The notes below the pieces were generated by a model. It made no database searches. It was given only the letters and a program-made list of their open reading frames with translations, and was not told the DNA's origin. Positions 1-8,784 of a stretch of DNA of 64,000 bases are shown piece by piece; the first letter of the stretch is position 1; each line of letters starts with the position of its first letter. Source of the stretch: Flagellimonas sp. CMM7 (lineage in GTDB: Bacteria > Bacteroidota > Bacteroidia > Flavobacteriales > Flavobacteriaceae). The position numbers and the translations under genes were made by a program. Location of the stretch: positions 1,786,001 through 1,850,000 of the forward strand of contig NZ_CP090003.1 of the NCBI RefSeq assembly GCF_021390195.1, written 5' to 3'.

Positions 1-697
1 CTTTTTGCCTAACGGTTCTTTGTTCTATTCTTTTTTCATAATTGGTGCCTTGAAAAATACGCTGTACAAATATTCCTGGTACATGTATTTCATTGGGATC
101 TAAGCTTCCTGCCGGTAAAAGTTCTTCTACCTCTGCAACGGTAATCTTTGCCGCACCGCACATACAAGGATTAAAATTGCGTGCGGTTCCCTTAAATATA
201 AGATTCCCTGCCTCATCGCCTTTCCATGCCTTTACAAATGAAAAATCTGCTTTAAATGCTGGTTCTAACACATGCATTTTCCCATCAAACTCCCTAGTTT
301 CTTTTCCTTCAGCTACTTCGGTTCCATAGCCTGCTGGAGTATAAAAAGCGGGGAAGCCAGCTTGTGCAGCTCTACATTTTTCTGCAAGCGTTCCCTGCGG
401 AGTCAATTCAACCTCCAACTCACCACTCAACATCTGCCTTTCAAATTCATCATTTTCACCTACGTAGGATGAAATCATTTTTTTTATCTGATGTTTTTGT
501 AATAATAAGCCTAGTCCAAAATCATCAACTCCTGCATTGTTAGAAATACAGGTAATATCATTTATCCCCAACTTCACCAATGCTGCAATTGCATTTTCCG
601 GAATTCCACATAGTCCAAAACCGCCTAACATAAATGTCATCCCATCGGCCACTCCTTTAAGTGCACCTTCTACATTCGGAACTGTTTTTTTAATCAT
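1..697 (-). CDS. scoA: 3-oxoacid CoA-transferase subunit A (partial, 3' end cut by window)
   Basis: Reading the minus strand from the ATG at 697 gives an open frame to the window edge (232 codons), close to the usual 230-235 aa of this subunit. The start [16 protein letters not shown], then GGFGLCGIP and a [12 protein letters not shown] stretch, are typical of the alpha subunit of succinyl-CoA:3-ketoacid CoA transferase. This enzyme moves CoA from succinyl-CoA to acetoacetate in ketone-body and ketogenic amino-acid use. The catalytic glutamate is on the beta subunit, expected just outside the window. Only a few codons are probably missing. The butyrate/acetate CoA-transferase relatives cannot be excluded on sequence alone. 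Confidence 0.85.
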   Translation of the reverse strand, partial: MIKKTVPNVEGALKGVADGMTFMLGGFGLCGIPENAIAALVKLGINDITCISNNAGVDDFGLGLLLQKHQIKKMISSYVGENDEFERQMLSGELEVELTPQGTLAEKCRAAQAGFPAFYTPAGYGTEVAEGKETREFDGKMHVLEPAFKADFSFVKAWKGDEAGNLIFKGTARNFNPCMCGAAKITVAEVEELLPAGSLDPNEIHVPGIFVQRIFQGTNYEKRIEQRTVRQK

Positions 698-745
698 CTG
701 TTCTTATCTTTTCTAATGGATTGAAATTACGATTTAAATAAAAAA

Positions 746-773
746 GCCCCAAGATATAAATGCATCTTGGGGC
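746..773 (-). terminator. Rho-independent terminator behind the PBP1A gene
   Basis: A perfect 10-bp stem (GCCCCAAGAT / ATCTTGGGGC) with an 8-nt loop is followed, on the minus strand, by TTTTTTATTT. It lies 24 bp beyond the PBP1A stop and upstream of the CoA-transferase gene, so it should separate the two minus-strand units. Confidence 0.8.
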
Positions 774-796
774 AAAGTTTTTAATATGATTGAAGA

Positions 797-3121
797 TTAA
801 AATCCGACATCTTCTAAATCGTCCTCAGTATCCAAATCGTCTTGAAGATCCTTGAGCACTTTTGTACAGTCTACGTTAATCGACATATTTTCTGGTTTTT
901 CAAAAGCGTCTTTGGAAACTCCCAGTTCTTCGTTTTCATAATTTTGTTTCATATACATAGCCCATATGGGTAACGCCATTGACGCTCCCTGGCCGTAGGC
1001 AAGTCTTTTAAAGTGAATGGACCTGTTTTCTCCGCCTACCCAAACACCTGTTACCAAATTGGGCACCATTCCCATGAACCAACCATCACTTTGGTTTTGT
1101 GTAGTACCTGTTTTACCAGCAATGGGATTGGTCAATTCATATGGGTATCCTGTAATAACTTCTTTGTATACGTCCTGGTTTTTGGCAAAAGAATGTCTTA
1201 ACCTACCTCCAGAACCATATTGGGTTACTCCTTCCATTAAATTTACCATGGCATAGGCAACATCTTTACTTAAAACATCTTTTGTTTTGGGCACATATTC
1301 ATAGAGTACAGCGCCATTCTTGTCCTCTATTCGTGTTACCATAACCGGCTTTACATAAACTCCTTGGTTTGCAAAAGTTCCATATGCCCCAACCATTTCA
1401 TAAACATTGACATCTACTGTTCCCAATGCTATGGAAGGAACTTCTAGAATCTCTCGGGTGAATCCCATACTTTTTGCAATTGCCACCACAGAACTAGGCC
1501 CAACTTTATCTATTAATTGAGCTGTAACCGTGTTCACAGAGTTGGCCAATGCATTCTTCAATGTTAAATTCTCCCCAGAGTATTTTCCATCTGAATTCTT
1601 TGGACACCAAGCTTCCATGTTTCCATGTTTTAAGGGCTCTATGCAGTATTGGTTGTCAGGAAGGGAATCGCATGGAGAATACCGCAGCTGATCAATAGCC
1701 GCAGCATATGCAAAAGGTTTAAAGGTTGAACCCGCTTGTCTGGCTCCTTGGATTACATTATCGTATTGGAAATGCTTGTAGTCAACACCTCCCACCCATG
1801 CTTTTACATGACCTGTTTGAGGTTCCATGGACATCATGGCTGTTCTTAAAAACGTTTTATAATACCTAATGGAGTCCATGGGGGTCATTATAGTATCTTT
1901 TTCAAAGGAATCGCTGTTCCAATCAAATACCGTCATTTCAGTTTCCTTTTCAAATGACTCCCTTATTTCTTTTTCTGTTTTACCCGCTTTGGTCATGATT
2001 CTCCATCTATCTGAGCTCTTCATTGCACTGCTCATAATGGTATCTATTGCACCTTTGGTTAAATCAAGAAAAGGTGCTGTACGGTTTCTATCTGGGGTAT
2101 TCTGATGAAAAAACTCGGCTTGTAGATTTTTCATATGTGCTTGGACAGCATTCTCAGCATTCTGCTGCATTCTGGAATCAATTGTTGTATAGATTTTTAA
2201 TCCATCCAAGTAGATATTGTAGTTTTCTCCGTCTGGCTTTGGGTTTTCCTTTACCCATTTGTTCAACCAGCGTTGCATATACATTCTAAAATAGGTGGCC
2301 AGTCCTTCCCTATGAGACTCCGGATTAAAATTGATATTCATTTTAAGTTGCTGAAGCGAATCTTTCTCTTTTTCAGAAATGTAATCATACTTGGCCATTT
2401 GAGATAGGACCGTATTTCTTCGGTTAAAAACCAGTTCTTCCCTTCTTAAAGGGTTGTATAGCGAAGAATTTTTGAGCATCCCAACAAGGACTGCAGATTC
2501 TTCTATCTTTAAATCTGTTGGCTCTTTTCCAAAATAAATTCTGGCAGCGGAACGTATCCCATCCGCCGCATAGCCAAAATCATAAATATTAAGATACATG
2601 GCTATTATCTCTTCTTTGGTATAATTGCGTTCCAATCTAGTGGCAATGACCCATTCCTTTATTTTTTGGGTATACTTTGTCCAGTCTTTTGCCCGTATTC
2701 CTACAAATAGCTGTCTGGCCAATTGCTGAGAAATAGTACTTGCGCCACCTTTAGAACCTAAATAGGCAAATGCCCTTATGGTTCCCCTAGCATCAATCCC
2801 TGAATGATTATAATAACGTGCATCTTCTGTAGCCACAAGTGCATTGACCAGGTTCTGCGGAAGCTTTTCAAAAGAAACCGGTGTTCTATTGTCATCTAGA
2901 TAAAGCTTACCTAATGTTTCCCCATCTGAAGAAATAAACTCTGTGGCAAGATTGGTCTGTGGGTTTTCCAAACGCTCAAAAGTGGGCATTTCACCAAACA
3001 CTCCCCATGAAGCCAAAAGAAAAATCAGTATAATTAAGAATAAACCAGATCCGAAAAGAATCCAAAACCACTTGATGTATGTAAAGAAACCTTTTTGCTT
3101 CTTTTGCTTAGCCTTTGTCAT
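797..3121 (-). CDS. Penicillin-binding protein 1A, bifunctional transglycosylase/transpeptidase
   Basis: Class A PBP of 774 aa that polymerises and cross-links peptidoglycan at the outer face of the inner membrane. A short basic N-terminus precedes a membrane anchor at about residues 17-37. The glycosyltransferase domain carries EDARYYNHSG (catalytic E99) and GGASTISQQLARQL at about 125-138. The transpeptidase domain has STFK (S465), SVN (528-530) and KTG (670-672), so both activities look intact. The C-terminal tail is acidic. It is the last gene of a minus-strand unit with ricT and gldH, 5 bp downstream of gldH, and is followed by a terminator. Confidence 0.95.
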   Translation of the reverse strand: MTKAKQKKQKGFFTYIKWFWILFGSGLFLIILIFLLASWGVFGEMPTFERLENPQTNLATEFISSDGETLGKLYLDDNRTPVSFEKLPQNLVNALVATEDARYYNHSGIDARGTIRAFAYLGSKGGASTISQQLARQLFVGIRAKDWTKYTQKIKEWVIATRLERNYTKEEIIAMYLNIYDFGYAADGIRSAARIYFGKEPTDLKIEESAVLVGMLKNSSLYNPLRREELVFNRRNTVLSQMAKYDYISEKEKDSLQQLKMNINFNPESHREGLATYFRMYMQRWLNKWVKENPKPDGENYNIYLDGLKIYTTIDSRMQQNAENAVQAHMKNLQAEFFHQNTPDRNRTAPFLDLTKGAIDTIMSSAMKSSDRWRIMTKAGKTEKEIRESFEKETEMTVFDWNSDSFEKDTIMTPMDSIRYYKTFLRTAMMSMEPQTGHVKAWVGGVDYKHFQYDNVIQGARQAGSTFKPFAYAAAIDQLRYSPCDSLPDNQYCIEPLKHGNMEAWCPKNSDGKYSGENLTLKNALANSVNTVTAQLIDKVGPSSVVAIAKSMGFTREILEVPSIALGTVDVNVYEMVGAYGTFANQGVYVKPVMVTRIEDKNGAVLYEYVPKTKDVLSKDVAYAMVNLMEGVTQYGSGGRLRHSFAKNQDVYKEVITGYPYELTNPIAGKTGTTQNQSDGWFMGMVPNLVTGVWVGGENRSIHFKRLAYGQGASMALPIWAMYMKQNYENEELGVSKDAFEKPENMSINVDCTKVLKDLQDDLDTEDDLEDVGF

Positions 3122-3126
3122 TGTTC

Positions 3127-3615
3127 TTATTGAGTGCTTTTTTCAATTTCTAAACCAACGTCCGTAATGCCATCCAACACATAAATACCATCTACATCTC
3201 CATTTTTGCGCATGGCATGGGAAATACTTACTCTATATACGCCAGAATCACTGAAAACGACTTTTTCTTGAAACCATAATTTATTTTCCTTAATGCTCCC
3301 AAGCCCTTTCCCCAGCCACTCGCCATTTGGCTCGGCCATCTTAAACTCCAAAGTGTCTTTCAATGTATTTCCATTGGGATACTCCAATTCTGTTATCAAA
3401 AAAAGATTATTGAACTGGAAGGTATTATCATTTCTAATGTTGATGAACATATTATGCGTCTGAATGGAATCCAAATTTGAAAATTCAAAATTTACTGGAT
3501 TATCAATTCTCCATGATCCGTTCTCCATTGCCTTGTAATCTGAAAAGGTCAGATTATTATTGCATGAAGCCAGGGATAAAGAGAAAACCAAGACAATGAG
3601 GAATTTATTGTGCAT
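3127..3615 (-). CDS. gldH: Gliding motility lipoprotein GldH
   Basis: I choose the ATG at 3615 because it starts directly with a lipoprotein signal peptide (MHNKFLIVLVFSLSLASC, lipidated Cys18). An upstream in-frame start at 3684 would bury it. The 162-aa product matches GldH in length and body (SDYKAMENGSWRIDNPVNF; C-terminal DGITDVGLEIE). GldH is one of the lipoproteins needed for gliding in Flavobacterium johnsoniae. The start lies 11 bases inside the 3' end of the RicT-like gene, suggesting translational coupling. PBP1A follows 5 bp downstream. Confidence 0.88.
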   Translation of the reverse strand: MHNKFLIVLVFSLSLASCNNNLTFSDYKAMENGSWRIDNPVNFEFSNLDSIQTHNMFINIRNDNTFQFNNLFLITELEYPNGNTLKDTLEFKMAEPNGEWLGKGLGSIKENKLWFQEKVVFSDSGVYRVSISHAMRKNGDVDGIYVLDGITDVGLEIEKSTQ

Positions 3616-4765
3616 TGGAAGAAGCTTTTGGTTTATTTTTTCTTCTTTTTTTATTATTTCGTTTCTTTTTTCTAGGCCTATCAAATCTGGTAAGGCTATC
3701 TTGACCTACCACATTTTCGAAGACCATTTTTTCTTCGCTCACATTGTCTTGGGCGTATTCTTCCAAGCTGGCAATCTTTTCATTCTTTTTGTTGATTTCC
3801 AGAATTTCCAATACATGGTCTTTCCCCAAAGCATGCCAAGTGGCTGGGTCATCTTTATAAGAAAACCACAATGTTTCTTTAAAAATATCCGCTTTTTGAC
3901 AAAAGGCTATCCCCTTTTTGGTCATGATCTTGCTGTCTTGAGGCGGAAAGTCATTCAACGCTTCAAGGTACATATCCAACTCATAATTGAGACAGCATTT
4001 TAATTTACCACATTGCCCGGCCAATTTTTGAGGGTTTAGGGCAAGTTGTTGGTACCTGGCAGAGGCTGTGCTTACAGACCTAAAATCTGTTAGCCAAGTA
4101 GAGCAGCAAAGTTCCCTCCCACAAGATCCTATCCCGCCCAGGCGTTGAGCTTCTTGACGATATCCTATCTGGCGCATTTCAATTCGGATACTAAAGGCTT
4201 TTGCCATATCCTTTATCAATTGCCTAAAATCTACACGGTCTTCAGCGGTATAATAGAATGTTGCTTTTGATCCATCTCCTTGAAATTCAACATCGCTAAG
4301 CTTCATTTGAAGTTTTAATGAAATAGCAATTTCTCTAGATCTTTTCTGAATTTCAGGTTCTTTGTCTCTGCATTTTTGCCAAATGTCTATATCTCTTTGA
4401 GATGCTTTCCTATAAATCTTTGGTATTTCATTATCGCCTGGTGCAACCTTCTTTTTTTTCATTTGCACTTTTACCAATTCTCCGGTAAGCGTTACAATTC
4501 CAACATCATGTCCAGACTTTGCTTGCGTAGCCACAACATCCCCTATTGCCAAAGAGAGGTTATCCGCATTTCTAAAAAACTCTTTTCTACTATTCTTGAA
4601 ACGTACCTCAACACAATCAAAAGGTTTTTGACCGTTGGGTAGCGACATATTGGAAAGCCAATCAAAAACTGTTAGCTTATTACAACCATCAGTGCCGCAA
4701 GTACCATTGTTCTTGCAACCACGCGGTTGTCCATCCTTGCCGGTTGAACAACTGCTACATCCCAT
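3605..4765 (-). CDS. ricT: PSP1/RicT-family regulatory protein
   Basis: 386 aa. The N-terminus is cysteine-rich (CSSC, then CKNNGTCGTDGC) and the central PSP1 domain carries GSCGRELCCSTWL and AGQCGKLKCCLNYE. These cysteines match those of the RicT (YaaT) family, which in Bacillus forms an Fe-S-containing Ric complex affecting RNA processing. The C-terminal tail is lysine/arginine-rich. First gene of the ricT-gldH-PBP1A unit; its stop overlaps the gldH start. The Bacteroidota role is not established, so the symbol reflects family membership only. Confidence 0.8.
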   Translation of the reverse strand: MGCSSCSTGKDGQPRGCKNNGTCGTDGCNKLTVFDWLSNMSLPNGQKPFDCVEVRFKNSRKEFFRNADNLSLAIGDVVATQAKSGHDVGIVTLTGELVKVQMKKKKVAPGDNEIPKIYRKASQRDIDIWQKCRDKEPEIQKRSREIAISLKLQMKLSDVEFQGDGSKATFYYTAEDRVDFRQLIKDMAKAFSIRIEMRQIGYRQEAQRLGGIGSCGRELCCSTWLTDFRSVSTASARYQQLALNPQKLAGQCGKLKCCLNYELDMYLEALNDFPPQDSKIMTKKGIAFCQKADIFKETLWFSYKDDPATWHALGKDHVLEILEINKKNEKIASLEEYAQDNVSEEKMVFENVVGQDSLTRFDRPRKKKRNNKKRRKNKPKASSNAQ

Positions 4766-4866
4766 ATTTTGTATCTTGATTTAAAGAAATGATAACCATT
4801 TCCTTAAAAAAGGGTTCATAAATAACTAGTTGTAAATATAGCACAAATTGTCTCAGAAGAGAAATG

Positions 4867-5898
4867 CTACTTTTTATACTTTAATACTTCTGATCGCCCT
4901 TTTTTAAAAATTTTGTTGCTTGCTTTTTTGCCTTTACGCAATGCCTTTTGTTCCTCAAATGGCAAAGAGTGGGTTTCCTTGCAATCTATGGAGCAACAGT
5001 CCTGCATAGTTTCAGCACATGCTTCACATTGTATAAAAAGCAGATGACATGCCTCATTTGCACAATTGACATGGGTATCACAGGGTTTTCCACATTGATG
5101 ACAATTAGAGATAATGTCTTCAGATATGCGCTCTCCTCTTCTATGGTCAAAAACAAAATTCTTTCCTAAGAATTTGTTCTCCAAATCTTGGTTTTTGACC
5201 TGACGCGTGTATTCGATAATACCTCCTTCTAATTGGTACACATTTTTGAAGCCCTTGTGTTTATAATACGCACTCGCCTTTTCACATCGAATTCCACCGG
5301 TACAGTACATGACCAATTTTTTATCCTCCTTGTGTTCAGCAAGGTCTTTTTCAATAATGTCCAGGGAATCCCTGAAGGTATCCACATCTGGGGTGACCGC
5401 ATTTTTAAAATGCCCTATTTCACTTTCATAGTGATTGCGCATATCTACCAGAACGGTTTCTGGGTCTTCAATTAGTTCATTGAATCTTTTCGCCCCTACA
5501 TGGATTCCCTTGTTTGTGACATCAAAGGTTTTATCATTCAATCCATCCGCTACTATTTTTTCACGAACCTTTACCTTCAGCTTAAGAAATGATTTATTAT
5601 CCTGTTCTATCGCAATGTTAAGGCGCACATTTTCTAAAAAAGTGATGCTATCCAAATGCTTTTTAAATGATTCAAAGTTTTCTGCAGGAACTGACAGTTG
5701 CGCATTGATCCCCTCAAGAGCCACGTAAATTCTGCCCAGCACTTCTAATTCATCCCAATGGATAAATAGATGGTTTCTGAAAATTCTAGGATTTGCTATA
5801 TGTGCATATTTGTAGAAAGAGATGGTAAGCCGTTCTTTACCGGCTTCCTCAATAAGTTTTTCCCTTTCTTTTGCACTTAATGTATTGTACAGTTGCAT
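4867..5898 (-). CDS. trhO: tRNA uridine(34) hydroxylase (rhodanese-like, TrhO/YceA)
   Basis: 343 aa with an N-terminal UPF0176-type domain, a central rhodanese domain containing the active loop CTGGIRCEK, and a C-terminal cysteine-rich tail (CHQCGKPCDTHVNC). TrhO makes 5-hydroxyuridine at the wobble position of some tRNAs; the second Cys of the loop is the family's catalytic one and is present. The gene stands alone. About 100 bp separate it from the RicT-like gene and a strong bidirectional terminator lies upstream. Confidence 0.9.
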   Translation of the reverse strand: MQLYNTLSAKEREKLIEEAGKERLTISFYKYAHIANPRIFRNHLFIHWDELEVLGRIYVALEGINAQLSVPAENFESFKKHLDSITFLENVRLNIAIEQDNKSFLKLKVKVREKIVADGLNDKTFDVTNKGIHVGAKRFNELIEDPETVLVDMRNHYESEIGHFKNAVTPDVDTFRDSLDIIEKDLAEHKEDKKLVMYCTGGIRCEKASAYYKHKGFKNVYQLEGGIIEYTRQVKNQDLENKFLGKNFVFDHRRGERISEDIISNCHQCGKPCDTHVNCANEACHLLFIQCEACAETMQDCCSIDCKETHSLPFEEQKALRKGKKASNKIFKKGRSEVLKYKK

Positions 5899-5978
5899 GC
5901 TATACCAATAGTTTAAGTTAAAGAATAGTCTAAATAATAAAACGGATGCAAAGGTAAAAATTCTTCATTCTTAAAAAG

Positions 5979-6010
5979 AAAAAGGCCCCTTAAATTTAAG
6001 GGGCCTTTTT
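5979..6010. terminator. Bidirectional terminator (32-bp perfect palindrome)
   Basis: AAAAAGGCCCCTTAAA pairs perfectly with its mirror half, giving A and T tracts at both ends. It lies between the trhO start and the small lipoprotein gene and most likely ends minus-strand transcripts arriving from 6147. Confidence 0.8.
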
Positions 6011-6119
6011 TACCACATGTTTCTTTTCATAGCGCAAATTTCCCTTTTGCCTTGTGGCCGCAAATTCCAGAATGGAATCCACTATTTTGTTTATTCGAGT
6101 TAGTACTGTGTAGATACCG

Positions 6120-6138
6120 TCTTTTAAAAAGGTTGCGT
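6120..6138 (+). repeat. 19-bp direct repeat, copy 1
   Basis: TCTTTTAAAAAGGTTGCGT occurs here and again, identical and in the same orientation, at 6588-6606. The two copies flank the lipoprotein gene at 6147-6557. Confidence 0.85.
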
Positions 6139-6146
6139 AACTGCTA

Positions 6147-6557
6147 TTACCCACCAAACCCACAGATGGGTGTTTCTGGCCAAATAGCAGTCCTATTCGT
6201 TACTTTTTCACTTGCAATGAAGTCTCTTTCTTGGCTGTTTGTATAATCTATGTAACCTAAAAAATCACCAGAACAATCAAGGACTTCTGGAGGCAGTGAA
6301 TTACAGAAAGGACAACAGTTTCCAAAAACAAACACTGTTTCGCCTTGATAATTTCCTTTAAAAACAAAAAGATAATCTTTGACAATTGATGTGTCGTTGA
6401 CAAGTAATTCTATTTTTTCCTTAATTACAGTTGAAGGGTTTTCTCCACAATTTCCTTCAATTATTCCTGACAATGAATTAGTATCAATGGTATTATCCTG
6501 ATCCTTTGAGCAAGAAAACAAAACTACCAGCAGAACAATCAACATGTATCTTTTCAT
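6147..6557 (-). CDS. Small cysteine-rich lipoprotein, function unknown
   Basis: 136 aa. The signal peptide [16 protein letters not shown] puts the lipidated Cys at residue 16. The mature part holds further cysteines, including [17 protein letters not shown], suggesting disulfides or metal binding in the periplasm or outer membrane. I do not recognise the family. It stands alone between 19-bp direct repeats, on the opposite strand to recA. Confidence 0.7.
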   Translation of the reverse strand: MKRYMLIVLLVVLFSCSKDQDNTIDTNSLSGIIEGNCGENPSTVIKEKIELLVNDTSIVKDYLFVFKGNYQGETVFVFGNCCPFCNSLPPEVLDCSGDFLGYIDYTNSQERDFIASEKVTNRTAIWPETPICGFGG

Positions 6558-6587
6558 TGGTTGGTGTTTTTAGTTAGAAGATTTCCT

Positions 6588-6606
6588 TCTTTTAAAAAGG
6601 TTGCGT
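6588..6606 (+). repeat. 19-bp direct repeat, copy 2 (in the recA leader)
   Basis: Identical to 6120-6138. It sits directly upstream of the probable recA promoter, so the 468-bp unit between copies could have been gained by insertion next to recA. Confidence 0.85.
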
Positions 6607-6610
6607 CCCT

Positions 6611-6642
6611 TTTGCCGTATGTAGAAAGAAATGGTAATTTAG
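6611..6642 (+). promoter_or_regulatory. Candidate recA promoter (Bacteroidota type)
   Basis: TTTG at 6611-6614 and TAATTTAG at 6635-6642 are spaced 20 bp apart, close to the Bacteroidota -33 TTTG / -7 TAnnTTTG pattern with one mismatch. The recA ATG follows 21 bp later. Confidence 0.4.
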
Positions 6643-6662
6643 CCTTCCTAATAACGAGAACA

Positions 6663-7670
6663 ATGAGCAACGAAAAAGAAGCAAAACTAAAAGCCTTAAA
6701 GCTTACACTGGATAAATTGGATAAGACCTACGGAAAAGGTGCTGTCATGAAAATGGGAGATAGCGTAGTTGAAGATGTTGAGGTGATTCCTTCTGGATCG
6801 TTAGGACTAGATATTGCCTTGGGCGTAAGCGGTTATCCAAGAGGTAGGGTTGTTGAGATTTATGGCCCAGAATCTTCTGGTAAAACTACATTGACGCTAC
6901 ATGCAATTGCCGAAGCTCAAAAAAATGGAGGTATTGCTGCTTTTATTGATGCAGAACATGCTTTTGACCGTTTTTATGCTCAAAAATTAGGCGTAGATAT
7001 AGACAACCTTATTATTTCTCAACCAGATAATGGTGAGCAGGCATTGGAAATAGCAGATAACCTTATACGATCAGGCGCTATTGATATTGTTATTGTTGAT
7101 TCTGTTGCCGCACTTACTCCAAAAAGTGAAATTGAAGGAGAAATGGGAGATTCTAAAATGGGACTTCATGCCCGTTTAATGTCTCAAGCATTGAGGAAAT
7201 TGACTTCTTCAATCAGCAAAACCAATTGCACTGTAATCTTTATTAACCAATTGCGAGAAAAAATTGGGGTCATGTTTGGAAATCCGGAAACTACCACGGG
7301 TGGAAATGCGCTTAAATTCTATGCTTCCGTACGTTTAGATATCAGGAGATCTACACAAATAAAAGATACAGACGGAGCTGTACTAGGGAACAAAACGAGA
7401 GTCAAGGTGGTAAAGAATAAAGTTGCACCTCCTTTTAGAACTGCAGAATTTGACATCATGTATGGAGAAGGCATCTCTAAAATTGGAGAAATCCTTGATC
7501 TTGGGGTAGCCTATGAAATTGTAAAGAAAAGCGGTTCTTGGTTTAGCTATGGAGACACAAAGCTTGGTCAAGGAAGAGATGCCGTAAAATCACTACTTGC
7601 AGACAATCCGGAATTATCCGATGAATTAGAAGCAAAAATTAGAGAGGCCATTAACGCAGTTAACGCCTAA
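6663..7670 (+). CDS. recA: Recombinase A
   Basis: Start chosen at 6663 ([18 protein letters not shown]); a longer frame from 6561 adds an unrelated leader. The 335-aa protein has the Walker [10 protein letters not shown], the [14 protein letters not shown] segment, the L2-region [12 protein letters not shown] and the usual C-terminus. RecA catalyses homologous strand exchange and LexA-type self-cleavage in DNA repair. The gene is monocistronic. RecA is also the partner of DprA in transformation, relevant because dprA is disrupted in this window. Confidence 0.97.
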   Translation: MSNEKEAKLKALKLTLDKLDKTYGKGAVMKMGDSVVEDVEVIPSGSLGLDIALGVSGYPRGRVVEIYGPESSGKTTLTLHAIAEAQKNGGIAAFIDAEHAFDRFYAQKLGVDIDNLIISQPDNGEQALEIADNLIRSGAIDIVIVDSVAALTPKSEIEGEMGDSKMGLHARLMSQALRKLTSSISKTNCTVIFINQLREKIGVMFGNPETTTGGNALKFYASVRLDIRRSTQIKDTDGAVLGNKTRVKVVKNKVAPPFRTAEFDIMYGEGISKIGEILDLGVAYEIVKKSGSWFSYGDTKLGQGRDAVKSLLADNPELSDELEAKIREAINAVNA

Positions 7671-7765
7671 ATCTCGCCTGGCTTATATTCCAGTTTTCCT
7701 TAGGTTGTGAAAATCCTACGCAACCCTTGTATATACATTTCATCTAAGGGTTAAAAAAGATTTTT

Positions 7766-8194
7766 ATGATGAAAAAGGGAATTGTGCTATTTATTCTTTT
7801 GGGGATAAACCTATTGGTTACCTCCTGCGATTTGGATGATGATGGCCAAAACTTTCATTTTACAACACTTGCTGGAGTAGAAGCTAATTTTCCTGACTCT
7901 TTTGAGCTAAATGAAACGTATGACATAGAGGTCACTTATCTTAGACCCAATGGATGTACTTTTTTTGAAGGGTTCGATGTGGTCAAAACAGGGGAAACAG
8001 ACAGGGATGTGGTTGTAATTGGTTCCGTATTTACGGACAATGATACTGCTTGTACAGAAGCGATAGAAGAAGTTGTCGCCATTTTAAAATTCAATGTGAT
8101 TTTTACAGGAGAATATCATTTTAGGCTTTATGCAGGAATAGATGAAAATGAGGACGCGGTTTATGTAGAATATACAGTTCCAGTAGTTCAATAA
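7766..8194 (+). CDS. Putative lipoprotein, function unknown
   Basis: 142 aa (or 141 from the second ATG at 7769). The signal peptide ends in LLVTSC (Cys21) followed by DLDDD, an acidic stretch common in Bacteroidota surface lipoproteins. The remainder looks beta-rich. Family not recognised. It lies 95 bp after recA and about 50 bp before the sigma-factor gene, with no clear terminator between, so co-transcription with the latter is possible. Confidence 0.7.
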   Translation: MMKKGIVLFILLGINLLVTSCDLDDDGQNFHFTTLAGVEANFPDSFELNETYDIEVTYLRPNGCTFFEGFDVVKTGETDRDVVVIGSVFTDNDTACTEAIEEVVAILKFNVIFTGEYHFRLYAGIDENEDAVYVEYTVPVVQ

Positions 8195-8242
8195 TTACCG
8201 TGCCAACAAACTTAATATCAACAATCCAAAAATGACCAACAT

Positions 8243-8773
8243 TTGGATATTGAAGAGCTGATACATAATTGTAAAAAGGGCAAACGACAAGCGCAAGCTG
8301 AATTATACCGGAAATATTCCAGTATTCTTTTCGGTATGTGCCTTAAATACTCCCGTAATAAAACTGAGGCAGAAGACAATCTGCACGACAGTTTTATGAC
8401 AATTTTCAACAAAATAGAGCAATTCAATTTTAATGGTTCTTTTGAAGGTTGGATTAAACGAATCACAGTAAATACAGTACTACAGAAATACAGAAAAGAA
8501 CAACATCTAAATGTGGTTTCTGAAAATGTTGGTGAAGAAATAGATGTAGACGTAGAGCAAGCAGATATAAGCCTGAGCACGTTATTGGGATACATTCAAG
8601 AGTTGCCAAATAAGTATAGGTTAACATTCAACCTGTATGTTTTGGACGGGTATAGCCATAAAGAAATAAGTGAGATGTTGGGGACATCCACTGGAACTTC
8701 AAAATCTAACCTGGCCAGGGCCAAAATGATTTTAAGGGAAAAAATAGAAAAAGAAAATATAAACATTGCTTAA
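8243..8773 (+). CDS. ECF RNA polymerase sigma factor
   Basis: 176 aa with region 2 (AELYRKYSSILFGMCLKYS, AEDNLHDSFMTIF) and region 4 (LTFNLYVLDGYSHKEISEML). The only in-frame start upstream of the conserved part is TTG at 8243. An ATG at 8232 is one base out of frame and ends after nine codons, so a one-base deletion near an ancestral ATG start is possible. The gene is followed after 11 bp by a membrane protein of anti-sigma type, the usual ECF arrangement in this phylum. Confidence 0.88.
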   Translation: MDIEELIHNCKKGKRQAQAELYRKYSSILFGMCLKYSRNKTEAEDNLHDSFMTIFNKIEQFNFNGSFEGWIKRITVNTVLQKYRKEQHLNVVSENVGEEIDVDVEQADISLSTLLGYIQELPNKYRLTFNLYVLDGYSHKEISEMLGTSTGTSKSNLARAKMILREKIEKENINIA

Positions 8774-8784
8774 ATGATTTAAGA

